Assembly: GCA_000827205.1 (NCBI GenBank)
Contig: KN832562.1
Span: 301,463 to 365,462 of the forward strand
Length of the DNA: 64,000 nt
Reading direction: 5' to 3'
From: Plicaturopsis crispa FD-325 SS-3
Lineage: Eukaryota > Basidiomycota > Agaricomycetes > Amylocorticiales > Amylocorticiaceae
Shown: in pieces, positions 23,644 to 34,097 of the stretch
How the letters are laid out: every line of letters starts with the position of its first letter
Numbering within the stretch: the stretch's first letter is position 1
Translations under genes and position numbers: made by a program
The notes under the pieces: model-generated
Database searches by the model: none
Told to the model about the DNA's origin: nothing
What the model saw: only the letters and a program-made list of their open reading frames with translations

Positions 23644-25044
23644 TTAAGCAGTAATGGCGGCCGGCCTCGTGAAGAAGTCCTGCGAGCGGTCAAAGCCAGC
23701 GGCAAACGACCTCGTGAATAGAGGATTCGCCACAATCTCGCCGTAATCCTCGTCCTCCTCGTCCCCATCTTCACCCGCAAAATAAAACATTGGAGGCCGC
23801 GTGCTAGCGACGGCGTCGGCGTGGCCGTCATCGGATGACGAGGGGGATAGGGATATGGTCGTGAATACGCCGTCCTTGTCGAGCCCTTCTTCGCGCTTGA
23901 CCAGCTCGACGAGCAGCTCCCAGCGCGCGTACCAGCTGATCTCCCACGAGCGCACGCCATCCCAGGTGCGGAATCCCTTGCCGTCGTCAGACACTTTGGA
24001 TTTCGACGCCTGTGCAGTGTCCTCTACCAGCGTGACATCCGCGTCGCTGAAACTGTCTTCTTCGGTGTGTGCACGAGCAGCCAAGAGGCGATTCGCAATG
24101 TCGTCTGCAGAGTTGCTACCGTCCGTGGCGCGGTGGTGCATATCAAACAGAAACAGCGTCTTGCGCATCGACCAGAGCGAGAACTGGCAGAAGCAGCGGT
24201 CGATGTTCACAGCGTACGGATCGCGCAGAGCGGAGATGTCGCCCAGTCGTGGATAGATGGGCGCGTTTGAATTGGCCGTCCCAGGAGACTCGCGCTTCGC
24301 AGGCATATCGCGCTCCAGCCGGCTCACGGGACGGGTGGGACCACGCATAGCAGGGCACGTCCCAGGGAGTATGGTCATTCCGCCGTACGCCTCGGCGTCC
24401 TTCAAGCGGCCGTGCCATTCGTCCCACTGGTCGTAGCGCGAGCCCCACAGCCACTTCTGGTGCATGAGCGCGCTTTGCGAGAAGCCATGGTGCGCGTACT
24501 GGAGGCGGGCGGGGGACGCGCCGAGGACAGCCGCAGGACGGTGGGGGGACAGCAGAGACGAGATGACGGGTTGAGATTGGCCCGGCGGGCTCTTTGGACG
24601 CGGCGGGCGGACTGGGCGGACGTGCGACCGCGTTGGCGATTGAGGTGGGGGTGGCGGAGGAAACATCGAGAGACCGCGACCAAATTCATCGTCGAGACTT
24701 GAGTCTGAGATATCTGACCCAGAGTCATCGTCGAAGTCCTCGGAAGTGGGCGAGCAGGACAAGACGGAGAATCCAACCTGGTCATCGTCTTCAACGTCGC
24801 CCGGCATTCTCCCACCGACATCGCTGTCCCCGGATGTTTGGAACAGGCCATGCGTCCATTTGAGAGTCCCGACTTGGGTGTCGTTCTCTGTGTCCTTGGC
24901 TGGACCGTTGAACCCAAGACGACTAGGAGAACGCGAGGGTATGTCTGCAATGTCCGATTCTGAATCCTCGTCAGAGAACCCATCGGAAGATGAAGCGATG
25001 TTCGTAATATTGGCGAAAGGCCGGTGTGTGTCGTCGATGAACAT
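23644..25044 (-). CDS. Hypothetical acidic protein, single exon, 466 residues
   Basis: Not recognised. One uninterrupted frame starts at 25044 with MFIDDTHRPFANITNIASSS. The N-terminal third is very Ser/Asp/Glu-rich (for example FSDEDSESDIADI and DFDDDSGSDISDSS), followed by a Pro run and a basic Pro-rich linker. A more ordered block with many aromatics lies at about residues 180-310 (WLWGSRYDQWDEWHGR, FCQFSLWSMRKTLFLFDMHH). Another Trp-rich block follows (WDGVRSWEISWYARWELLVE). The C-terminus ends with FYFAGEDGDEEDEDYGEIV and FFTRPAAITA. The two Trp-rich blocks look like a conserved fold embedded in disorder, but no family is evident. Lack of introns is unusual among its neighbours. Confidence 0.75.
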   Translation of the reverse strand: MFIDDTHRPFANITNIASSSDGFSDEDSESDIADIPSRSPSRLGFNGPAKDTENDTQVGTLKWTHGLFQTSGDSDVGGRMPGDVEDDDQVGFSVLSCSPTSEDFDDDSGSDISDSSLDDEFGRGLSMFPPPPPPQSPTRSHVRPVRPPRPKSPPGQSQPVISSLLSPHRPAAVLGASPARLQYAHHGFSQSALMHQKWLWGSRYDQWDEWHGRLKDAEAYGGMTILPGTCPAMRGPTRPVSRLERDMPAKRESPGTANSNAPIYPRLGDISALRDPYAVNIDRCFCQFSLWSMRKTLFLFDMHHRATDGSNSADDIANRLLAARAHTEEDSFSDADVTLVEDTAQASKSKVSDDGKGFRTWDGVRSWEISWYARWELLVELVKREEGLDKDGVFTTISLSPSSSDDGHADAVASTRPPMFYFAGEDGDEEDEDYGEIVANPLFTRSFAAGFDRSQDFFTRPAAITA

Positions 25045-25466
25045 TCTTGGAGGCTAGCTGAATGTGCTGGGATATTTTGGAGGTTGACTGGTGGCCGGCG
25101 AGCAGCGAGCTCGTTCGTATTTTATGGTCGGCGACGACGCGGCCGCTAAAAAGGCGCCAAAAATTCGGCGCGACAATGGGGAACGATCATGTGCCGGACC
25201 GTGGGAATATGGACTCCAACTAATTTTCGGTTCCCGCATTGTCCTGCATTGTCCTGCCCTTTCAAACCACCACGACGGCCAACGTCGTTTTGCGTACCTC
25301 GATCCGTACTGGATTATATCCTCTTTCTCGAGTCGTCTAGCTTTCGCTTTGCGTATGGAACTGGCCAGCTTTGAGCCCCAAGACTCTCAGGACGAGGGCG
25401 CTGTCTAGACAACATGCACGTACCGGGCGCCTTTTTGCGCCAAGTTCTCGCGTCTATATCCTCTTA
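25045..25466. other. Intergenic, upstream of the acidic protein gene
   Basis: About 420 bases between the gene start at 25044 and the duplicated block beginning at 25467. Presumably promoter sequence. No gene seen. Confidence 0.35.
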
Positions 25467-25867
25467 TCGGCGTCGCGTTGTCTTCTGGACGAAGGGAGAG
25501 GAAAACAATCTCCTTTCCGCCGGCGCGAAAGCGTGCGGTGGACGCCTAGTGGGACAGACAGCAGGTGCGCAGAGAAACTATATGTTCTAGTCCCGAGATT
25601 TGCCATCCCACTGCGCAACTCGGGGAACGAGAGCTAAAATATCAGGATCAAAACGCACGCACGCAGATAGCAGCGCAGACCAGCCGTCCCCCATAGTACA
25701 ATGATAATGGCCTTCGGGTACAATATCACAAAAGAGATCCAGAACGAGCATCAGAGCGCCCTCAGATAAACTGAGGGCCGACTAGAGCACACCAGAGATG
25801 GTGTAGAAGGAGATTTAGGACGAGCACACCAGCGCCCTCAGATAAAGTCTGAGGGCTGACCAGAGCA
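25467..25867 (+). repeat. 401-bp block duplicated across the assembly gap, copy 1
   Basis: This block, starting TCGGCGTCGCGTTG, recurs at 26133-26533. I find only two single-base indels between them (TTTGCCATCC against TTTGCCCATCC, and CAGCCGTCCC against CAGCGTCCC). It contains unique-looking DNA followed by the first units of the 78-bp minisatellite. Confidence 0.85.
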
Positions 25868-26132
25868 NNNNNNNNNNNNNNNNNNNNNNNNNNNNNNNNN
25901 NNNNNNNNNNNNNNNNNNNNNNNNNNNNNNNNNNNNNNNNNNNNNNNNNNNNNNNNNNNNNNNNNNNNNNNNNNNNNNNNNNNNNNNNNNNNNNNNNNNN
26001 NNNNNNNNNNNNNNNNNNNNNNNNNNNNNNNNNNNNNNNNNNNNNNNNNNNNNNNNNNNNNNNNNNNNNNNNNNNNNNNNNNNNNNNNNNNNNNNNNNNN
26101 NNNNNNNNNNNNNNNNNNNNNNNNNNNNNNNN
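25868..26132. other. Assembly gap, 265 N
   Basis: A run of N bases. It sits inside the minisatellite and between two near-identical 401-bp blocks, so both its length and the duplication may be artefacts of assembling a repeat. Confidence 0.99.
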
Positions 26133-26533
26133 TCGGCGTCGCGTTGTCTTCTGGACGAAGGGAGAGGAAAACAATCTCCTTTCCGCCGGCGCGAAAGCGT
26201 GCGGTGGACGCCTAGTGGGACAGACAGCAGGTGCGCAGAGAAACTATATGTTCTAGTCCCGAGATTTGCCCATCCCACTGCGCAACTCGGGGAACGAGAG
26301 CTAAAATATCAGGATCAAAACGCACGCACGCAGATAGCAGCGCAGACCAGCGTCCCCCATAGTACAATGATAATGGCCTTCGGGTACAATATCACAAAAG
26401 AGATCCAGAACGAGCATCAGAGCGCCCTCAGATAAACTGAGGGCCGACTAGAGCACACCAGAGATGGTGTAGAAGGAGATTTAGGACGAGCACACCAGCG
26501 CCCTCAGATAAAGTCTGAGGGCTGACCAGAGCA
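26133..26533 (+). repeat. 401-bp block duplicated across the assembly gap, copy 2
   Basis: Second copy of the block at 25467-25867. It continues directly into the remainder of the minisatellite. Confidence 0.85.
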
Positions 26534-26786
26534 CACCAGAGATGGTGTAGATGGAGATTTAGGACGAGCACACCAGCGCCCTCAGATAAAGTCTGAGGGC
26601 TGACCAGAGCACACCAGATATGGTGTAGAAGGATATCTAGGACGAGCACCCCAGCGCCCTCAGATAAAGTCTGAGGGCCGACCAGAGCACACCAGAGATC
26701 GTGTAGAAGGAGATTTAGGACGAGCACCAGAACGCCCTCAGATACACTCTGAGGGCCGACCAGAGCACCCTAGAGATCGTGTAGGA
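26411..26786. repeat. 78-bp minisatellite, about five units, each with two hairpins
   Basis: Units of about 78 bp are repeated with a few substitutions, of the form CGAGCACACCAGCGCCCTC followed by ...TCTGAGGGC. Each unit holds an inverted repeat GCCCTCAGA / TCTGAGGGC around a 5-base loop and a second one, ACACCA / TGGTGT, around GAGA. Because 78 is divisible by three, the reverse strand stays open across 26428-26727 with a 26-residue periodicity containing ALVSPQTLSEGAGVLVLN. A partial copy of the array precedes the gap (about 25751-25867). I do not call a protein: the unit lacks a convincing start context. Confidence 0.85.
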
Positions 26787-28564
26787 GATCAGTTGAAGAT
26801 CAGAGATATCGCAGAGAACATACCAGGAACATACCGCCCTGCTCCTGTTTCACAGACGCACGAGGGAGGACCGGGAACTTCGTGCTACAGACGCGCCAGC
26901 TAGGCCACCAATTTTTCTACCACCCTGCTCCTCTTCGTGAGGTTGCGACTCATTGATCGTCGCTTGTCCCACCTGCGCTTTCTGACCGGATTCTGGGTAA
27001 GTCGGTGGCCTCATTCTATCTTTCTCCATGTCGTTGATTATATTCTTCGGGTCCGTCATCAATGCTGTATCTGTACATTGGCACTCTACGCTGTATGTTC
27101 ATACCGTCGATGTATGCCACGTCGCTATCAAACAATCGTATTTCGTCTAGGCTCGCACGGCGCAGCTCCTTGTTCTTGTCTCCCTTTGCCTGATGTCCGT
27201 CCGCAACCACCACGTTCAATCATCTAATGGTTCTCTAGTCCCTGAGGCTACGACGCGCCCAAAGTACGACGTGGATCGTTGTTCCGGCGAGCGGCAAAGG
27301 GTGCGAAGTTTTCGTGTTGTCCATTCCCATTCGTCTCATCCTCCGCCGGGTTTTCGGAGAACTACAAGCCCTTATCATCAGAAGGCGACAACGAGTACTT
27401 CCAACCGCGCCGCATCATGTGCATTTGGGGATAGCAGAACGACTGGATTCTTGATATATGCTCAGACGCCGTTTACGCCACAAATACAGAATCCACCTCA
27501 ACGCCGTCGCATCATTCTCGCCAGTGCCCCCCATTTACCATTCAGACGCGCTGATCAATTGACCGCAAGACACGCGACAGATTTGGGGACTACCATGGCC
27601 TGCCAATACGGTTCTGAAACGCTGTAAGTCAGAGTCTTGACGGCGTTCGTCAACCTCACTGCAATACCGACGCCTGGCTGATACCCAAGCCTGACCTTTG
27701 AACGCACCACATAGCATCACATACACAGGGCACGCCACAGCTACAGCCACAGCTCAGACGGCGTCTACGGCGTAGCGTGGTCATATGCGTTTGAGGAGAC
27801 GGCGATGTAACGGCATCCTACTCGTTCTTCAGAAGCACTTCGTTTTTCTCACGTAAGTTTTGCTCCTACTCAAGTATACCTACAAGCGGTTATACTCACC
27901 GATATCTCCCACCTGTCTCCTACAGCGAACTGTAGACGTTCGGTTGGCTTTGTACAGGCAGGCGCAGAAGTGAGCTCGAGAAGAATTTCATTGTCCATTG
28001 GAATACGCAACCATGGATCTCGTCGATGCACGCAGATATCCGTAAGTTCACCTACAATTGGGTGCTCGAGCATTTTTGACCAAGTTTCGACATCATTTTC
28101 CACCACAGTTGCTGGCGATAGCCGCGTGTATATGTACCCATAAGCACGCTATGTACGTACGTCGTAGTACTCAGGCCAGATATCAAAGAATCCGCGTCAA
28201 GCCACAGCTCGAGGTATCCGTCGCCGGTCACCGTCCTTCATCCGAATCATCGGTATCTTTCCGTTTTAAATTTTCTACTGTATTGAACCTCGCGAAGCTT
28301 CCCAGAGCACCTTCCCTTGGTGTTCCCCGCCAGTGGGTCCCTGATGTTCCGTGACTTTCGTGCGTCGTCTGTATCCAAGCATTATATGTTGCTACAGTCC
28401 GCCGTGTCAGATTATAAACTCTGCACGCTGTAGCATCCCCGCCACGGCCGTCTCGTGTGATCTCTCGCCCTTGCTACATCCTGCATTCACGCTGGCGTCG
28501 TCACTTTTTCTGTCTAACAACAGGCCGTCTGCAGTTTTACCGTCGGCGAATATTCCGACGCAAC
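26787..28564. other. Gene-poor region upstream of the DUF6534 gene
   Basis: 1.8 kb. Near 26928 lies CTGCTCCTCTTCGTGAGGT, a motif also seen near 8889 and, altered, near 10245. Open frames are domain-free. The final few hundred bases should contain the DUF6534 promoter. Confidence 0.4.
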
Positions 28565-30512
28565 ATGTCGGCGAACCCTGCTAAGCTGGCGTGAGTGATG
28601 CGCTATCCTCACCGTTCATCTATCCGTGTGCTTAACGTCTCGGCCTGAATCCACGTGTGTAGGCATGGCCCGGCGCTCGCTGGCATTTTTCTGAATATAT
28701 TCCTTTACGGTGCGTCGGGATGCAGCCATGATCGCGTTGACTGTGCTTCAGCTGACCTCCCGCAGGTGTCATGTTTATCCAGACTTTTCTTTACTACACC
28801 AATTTCAAAAAGTACGCTCTCTTCCTATCGAAGGCTTCACGCTGATCCAACCGCTTGACATTCTGCAGAGACCCGACGTGGGTGAAAGCATATGTTCGTT
28901 CGTTGACACGTTCTATGCCGACGACCAAATGTCCTCACACCGGATACCATTGCAGGTCTCTGCACTGTTCATAGCGGACACTTTAAACAGGTGGGGGCAT
29001 TGTACTTCGAAGGCCGCATGAGGCGCTGAACAACAGCACTGCAGCGTCTTCAATATATGGTGGATATACAACAGTCTGGTCAACAACTTCAGTACGTGCG
29101 GGCCTGCTCTACTGCATAGAGATGCTAACTTTGATCGGTGATACTTAGATAACCCTGCTGCCCTTGCTAAGGCAGATTGGTGTGAGTCTACGCTCATGTC
29201 TGTTTCTACTGCTGCTTACTTGTGATTTGATGGCCGCTCAGTATTCCAGACTGGTGAGTTCAAACTCGATCTACTCTATCCGGACCGTCTATTCACGCTG
29301 TGTTGCGACTGCAGAGCCTGCATTCTCGGTATGAGCCTTCGACCGTAATCCTCACGGAAAATGCTAAACGCAAACTTGTATGCAGGGAATCATTGGCATG
29401 ATGGCCCAATTATTCTTCGCGTGGAGGGTATGGGCGCTGACGAAAAGCTACTTTTGCACTGGCATCATCGTCTTGACCTCCCTTACTGCCGGAAGTCGGT
29501 CTTTCACTAAAGCCTTTTATTCCCGTCACCTCACTGAACTACTCTACAGTTGCTGCACTCGCGGTGACATACTACGTTGGAATCATTAACGAATGGGCGA
29601 GATTCCAGGTTCGTCACATCGCTGCGGATGGTGTTCTTAGCTGACATCTCTCCGACACTAGGAATTCAAAGGCGCTGCGACCGTATGGCTCCTAGGAGCT
29701 GCCGTCTGCGACGTGATGATCACGGGAGTTCTCACATGGTTCCTGGTAGTCGCGGCTGAACCTACCGTCTACTCGACAACGCTGACGAGTGCACATTTAG
29801 CGGACTCGCCGGTCGAAGTTCGTCGTCACAAATGCATTAATCGACCGCGTGATAATCGGTAAGTCATTCCAAAGGGCTCTGAAAGTGCTTCGCTGACAGG
29901 TCACCCAGGTACGTTGCAAAATGGCATGGCGACTTCCATGCTGGCCATCGTTGACCTGATTGCGTATCTCGCTAGCGTATGTACCGTTTCTTTTTTCCGA
30001 CTGCGCGATCCTTCATGACACCATTCGTTGCAGCCCACTGGTCTACACATTGCCTTCAACTACGTGCTTGTCAAACTGTAAGTGCTCCTACGGCCAATCG
30101 CAGGAATCGCTCGTGCTCAATATATACAGCTATACGAACTCGGTCATGTCAAGTTTGAATTCACGATCGGGATGGAAGCTCCCGGGGTCTACCAATAACT
30201 CGCACGCGACGGAGACAGGCTCTGGGCCGATTGAGTTGAGGGACCCGACTAGTGGAATGTGGAAGGTCAGTATACTTCTGGAATCTTGCTTGGGGTGCAA
30301 TTGATAGGAATCTACGCAGAAGGACAGCATTGTAAACACAAAGGCTGCTCCCCCCGCAGAGGTAAAATGTCTGTTTCAGCGAGGCGAATCGATGTTTACA
30401 CCCTACTTAGGTCTTCGTCAATGTCGAATCTCACCAGATGAGTGACCAGCCTTCCAAAAGTGCGCCAGGATGGGATGGGAGTGACAGGAGCATCAAGGAT
30501 AGTGCTGTGTAA
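28565..30512 (+). CDS. DUF6534 seven-helix membrane protein
   Basis: Member of a large basidiomycete-specific family of multi-helix membrane proteins of unknown function, with receptor-like topology. Start MSANPAKLAHGPALAG at 28565; roughly a dozen short exons follow, several under 50 bases. In order I read LAGIFLNIFLYG (helix 1), VMFIQTFLYYTNFKK, DPTWVKAYVSALFIADTL (helix 3), WWIYNSLVNNFNNPAAL, EPAFSGIIGMMAQLFFAWRV and WALTKSYFCTGIIVL. Then come AALAVTYYVGIINEW, VWLLGAAVCDVMITGVL, TNALIDRVIIGTLQNGMATS and NYVLVKLYTNSVMSSLNSR, the last being the typical family ending. A hydrophilic tail continues to the stop at 30510-30512. Some internal splice sites (around 29205 and 29755) were chosen by homology rather than by strong consensus. 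Confidence 0.82.
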
Positions 30513-30759
30513 GCATTCGTCATACTGTGCGTGCACTGAATAGAAGGGTCACTGTATCCCCTGGCATGGTTTCTTGTTGTGTGGCTGGCTCATAGTATAC
30601 CGTACGTGCTGGGTAATGCATCTATGTATACGACTTTTTTTCACTACGATTGACGCTACTTCGCATGATTACCGTAACGTCCGCACGACTGAGTGAGATA
30701 CTCAACCATGCCATTACAAACAAAGGAGTGCTAACGCTGTACATGTTAACAGTCAATTG

Positions 30760-32132
30760 TCATATAAACGCGCTAACAGCCCAGGATCCTAATATGCCTC
30801 GCTTCACTGTGTAATCAATGGATTCCTGTATGTAGGCGGGTTTCTGAGCGCTTACTCGCGCCATCGCGTGCAGCACTCGAACATCTGTGGCCTCCATGGC
30901 CTCTTTCCACAGCGGCACACGCCGCATGACCTCCTCTCGAACCGATGTGTCGAGCGCTAGTATCTCCAGATCGTTCCCGAACTGCTCAGCACAGTGCGCT
31001 AAGAAATTGCTGGGATCAATTGCCCACAGCGGTACCACTCGGGCACCTTCCCAGTCGATGACCGACAGAATACGAGTGGGGTCGTTCAAGTCGACGAGTA
31101 TATTGTGGGGACAGAGATCGACGTGTTCCAGAGCGAGAGCGTTCACAGCATCCTCTGAGCTATCAAGTGGCGTCGCCTCTTCGATGTGTTGTGCGACAGT
31201 CGAAATCTGCTCTTTGAGAGCCGACGTAAAGGGCTCCTTTTTGATGAAATCTAGCTCTCGGCGGGCGAGTGCCACGAGCCACTGCCGCGCAGATGCGAAC
31301 GGTCCGCATTTCTCGGCAATGGGTTGCGCACGATCGTTTACGTTGTCCGAGGGGGGAAATGTCATTGGACCAACTACCACTTGGTCCGAGGAGGCCACTT
31401 CGTATAGACTTCCGATGGCGTCTAGGCGGAGATGGAGGAGCTGGGACCAAATGTCTGCTATAGAGTCGGCGACTCTTCTATGCTGGTCGGGGGTCATGGT
31501 GGGCCAGGCATTGAGCAAGCTGATGCTTCCCGGGACCTTGGACGCCATCATGTTGGTCAGTCAAGTTTGCACAACTAGAGGAGAAGATATGACAAACAAA
31601 TTCCATCAACATCCATTCGCCACCTACTGCGCCGTCTATGTCTGTGTCGTGCATCAAAACGAAGGGGACAGGTATACGAGTGTTCTTTCCGACGTATCGC
31701 AGCGTGGCTATCTTTTAACAATGTCAGTATGCGAATTTTTGCTGAGTAAAAACGTCCTGACCTCCGAGCGCATTTTCTCCTTGGGTACAATGCTATAGCC
31801 AATTATCGGAAACCACGCATAGCTGACTCGCACCAGGAGCAGGCCGCTTTTTTCAAGAGTGATTTTATATGTCTAAATCATATGGAACTATCAGCGATAA
31901 TCTGGTTTTGGGTCTATACTGCGCATACCCAATGATGGGCGCCTGGTATACCGACATGAGCTCGTGCGAAAAAGGGCAAAGTCAAGTGCTTACCAGCGAG
32001 ATAATCTTCAATTTGAGTGACTTTCTCTGAAAGATGCTCTTCAATACGAGATACAAGAGCATCGAGATTGAAGCTAGGATCTTGCTCTGTGTACACGGGC
32101 CCCTGGGGGATAGTCTCGTGGGTGCCCGACAT
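30760..32132 (-). CDS. APH/choline-kinase-like phosphotransferase, paralogue A
   Basis: Protein-kinase-fold small-molecule phosphotransferase of the fungal APH family; the substrate is unknown. Exons: 32132-31994, 31942-31929 (14 nt), 31872-31762, 31711-31598 and 31536-30760, about 384 residues, all phases consistent. The second exon encodes only the GAHHW segment. Landmarks: IPVPFVLMHD and GGEWMLMEF (hinge), WPTMTPDQHRRVADSIADIW, the catalytic loop HVDLCPHNILVD (Brenner-type H-x-D-x4-N), and VIDWEGARVVPLWAIDP in place of DFG. No signal peptide. A near copy with identical exon structure lies upstream at 34098-35455, so this is a tandem duplicate. TATAAG lies about 34 bases before the start. 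Confidence 0.86.
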
Positions 32133-33189
32133 TGTGCGTGGATGAGACCGAGGTGACACTGCATACTTATATCATCAGACTTGGTGTGCCTGGCAAATTG
32201 AGCGTGGGGAGAACAATGGCGGAGTGGACGGCCTGTCCCATCATAAGGCAAGTACTCTCCTCGGAGCGCTAGCATGATCCGTCCTCTGGCCGCGGTCCTC
32301 AAAATCACCGGTGGCTGGTGACCACGATGATTCCGCTGTATTCTTTGTCTTCTCGTCGACGATCGAAAACCAAATGAAAAGGTATAAGAAAAATATATGT
32401 ACTCACCACAAGCAGTTCAGGATAACAAATTGTAGAAACTTGCTGAAAAGTATTATCATGTAGAGCCGCACGGCGGCGCAGAATCAGAAGGGCTCGATGA
32501 CAGCCACCCACAACACCTGCCTCTTTTAGAACTATCCGGTTGTACTTACGTTAACGCGTTACCCACGTTGACTCTAGTACATCGCCGTTCTTTCTGTTCT
32601 CGCTTAGTTCTTGCTTTGTTTTCATTGTCACCAGACGCTATCTCACCTCAATTCACTGGCTTTAGCTCCGACATTACGGTCCCCATGTTTCAGAGGGATC
32701 CATGTTTTCCCCGTCCCATTGTACTACCTAATACAAACCTTCTACTTGGTTACAGTAAACGAGCGGCTTGACTGCCGAATGCGCGCGCGTCCAGAGTGGT
32801 AGGTCACAGAGCCTCACTCACTACTCTTCCATGTTTAGCTAATTCGCTGTCCTCCTGGGGGAAGTCTTACGGTAAGTCTGATCGGGCCCGGGGTCATGCA
32901 GTCTAGTGATAATCTACTAAGCGCTACAGAAACAGGCGCCTATAATTGTGTGCCTGCAACGCGACTTCCATGAATAAAGGACAATGACGCCACGAAAAAC
33001 TGGTCTTCTGAACAAAGGATGCGAAGCTGTGCGATCCTCCCTCAATAGGCGAAGTAGAACCCAAAACCTGCATGTTGCTTAGCGGGGCCGAGGATAAATA
33101 GATGGCGTCTACACACTAGGAGTGTACAAGCATATTCATCCAGGAAATAGTATCCGACCCACCATCCACAACATCCCTCGTGCCTAACC
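32133..33189. other. Intergenic between the APH paralogues
   Basis: About 1 kb holding the paralogue A promoter. Short open frames only; none is convincing. Confidence 0.35.
32166..32171 (-). promoter_or_regulatory. TATA-like box of APH paralogue A
   Basis: Reverse strand TATAAG, about 34 bases upstream of the ATG at 32132. The same hexamer precedes paralogue B at a similar distance. Confidence 0.35.
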
Positions 33190-33440
33190 ATGCCTCCCAA
33201 GCAGGTTGCCACTCGATTCTGGACGACGGGCGTTGAGTGGCTTCCTGGCATACATGCAGGTCTTCGCGTCGATGAACAGGATGGCTATTGGCACATAGAT
33301 GTCTACGAATGCTTACAATCGCGTCAGTGTATTCTTTCTTAATCTCGTACTAGTTCTGTCTGACAGTGTCTACTCTACTCAAGATCTCACCAGCAACTCT
33401 ACTAGAGTGCGTTCCATGCTTATTAGAACCCCCGGGCTAA
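33190..33440 (+). CDS. Candidate small two-exon gene, unknown
   Basis: Weak candidate. Starting at 33190, MPPKQVATRFWTTGVEWLPG continues to 33322. A GTCAGT donor at 33323 and a GACAG acceptor at 33366 then join in phase to a short second exon that stops at 33438-33440, giving about 68 residues. Upstream is a GATAAATA-like box near 33093 and a C/A-rich leader (CATCCACAACATCCCTCG), which is why I kept it. The 44-nt intron is at the short end, and the protein matches no family I know. It may equally be the 5' end of a decayed gene. Confidence 0.25.
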
Positions 33441-34097
33441 TGCATAATCTGACTTTGGTGGATATTTCAAACTATTACAGCCTCCATGCACAAGTCATTG
33501 GCAATTTCTGTATTCTACTGCGCGATACCGCAGCCAACAATAGAAGGCACCGGTCGCGCGCGGTCGTCAACTGGTAGTACTTATGCTCGTATTAGGCGAG
33601 TCGTCATATCCTCCGTTATTTGTATCAAGTCACTTATATTCGGATATCTCAAGAAAGATTTCATTCGTATCAGGACAGCATCTGGATAAGTGAGGGCAGT
33701 ACTATGGGCGGCAGGAAAGCCAATGCACTCGGACAACCACTATACCTGTTCAATTGAGCGTCTCTTGACCCCTCAATATAGCACAGATTTGCGAAATTCT
33801 ATTCTCGAATCTCATTACGAGTGCAGGAAGAGCAGCAGGTACGCCTCGAGGATGCGGCGGCCTGTCGTGCACGTGTGAGCTGGCGTGGCCCGAAGTACAG
33901 AGGCGATATGCACCGATGAAGCTGAAACGACCGTTGGGCCCGTCGACGGCACTGGGGTGACTGCACGCGTCACACCATTTCCGGCGAGAATGGCAACGGG
34001 CAAGTATCCCGTTCAAGTGCTTTGTGTATCAGAGCACTAGCGCAGTACATTATAACATTGATTGTCTCTTAAATGCGTCAACCTCAGCCCACATTCC
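33441..34097. other. Intergenic, 3' flank of APH paralogue B
   Basis: About 650 bases with no supported gene. Open frames on the reverse strand near 33750-34016 have no recognisable content. Confidence 0.35.

Noticed and set aside
26428-26727. 99-residue reverse frame of 26-residue repeats as a repeat protein
   Set aside because: It is generated by the 78-bp minisatellite, has no plausible promoter or start context, and the same array is present on both sides of the gap. Described as a repeat instead.
27193-27627. 144-residue forward frame
   Set aside because: Basic, low-similarity composition with no motif and no gene context.
27870-28106. 78-residue reverse frame that reads somewhat protein-like (DICVHRRDPWLRIPMDNE)
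   Set aside because: No neighbouring exons on that strand could be joined to it and no family is recognisable. Left as possible relic only.
30887-31798. 303-residue forward open frame
   Set aside because: Lies antisense to the APH paralogue A exons and is Ser/Arg-rich as expected of a shadow frame. The reverse frame carries all the kinase motifs.
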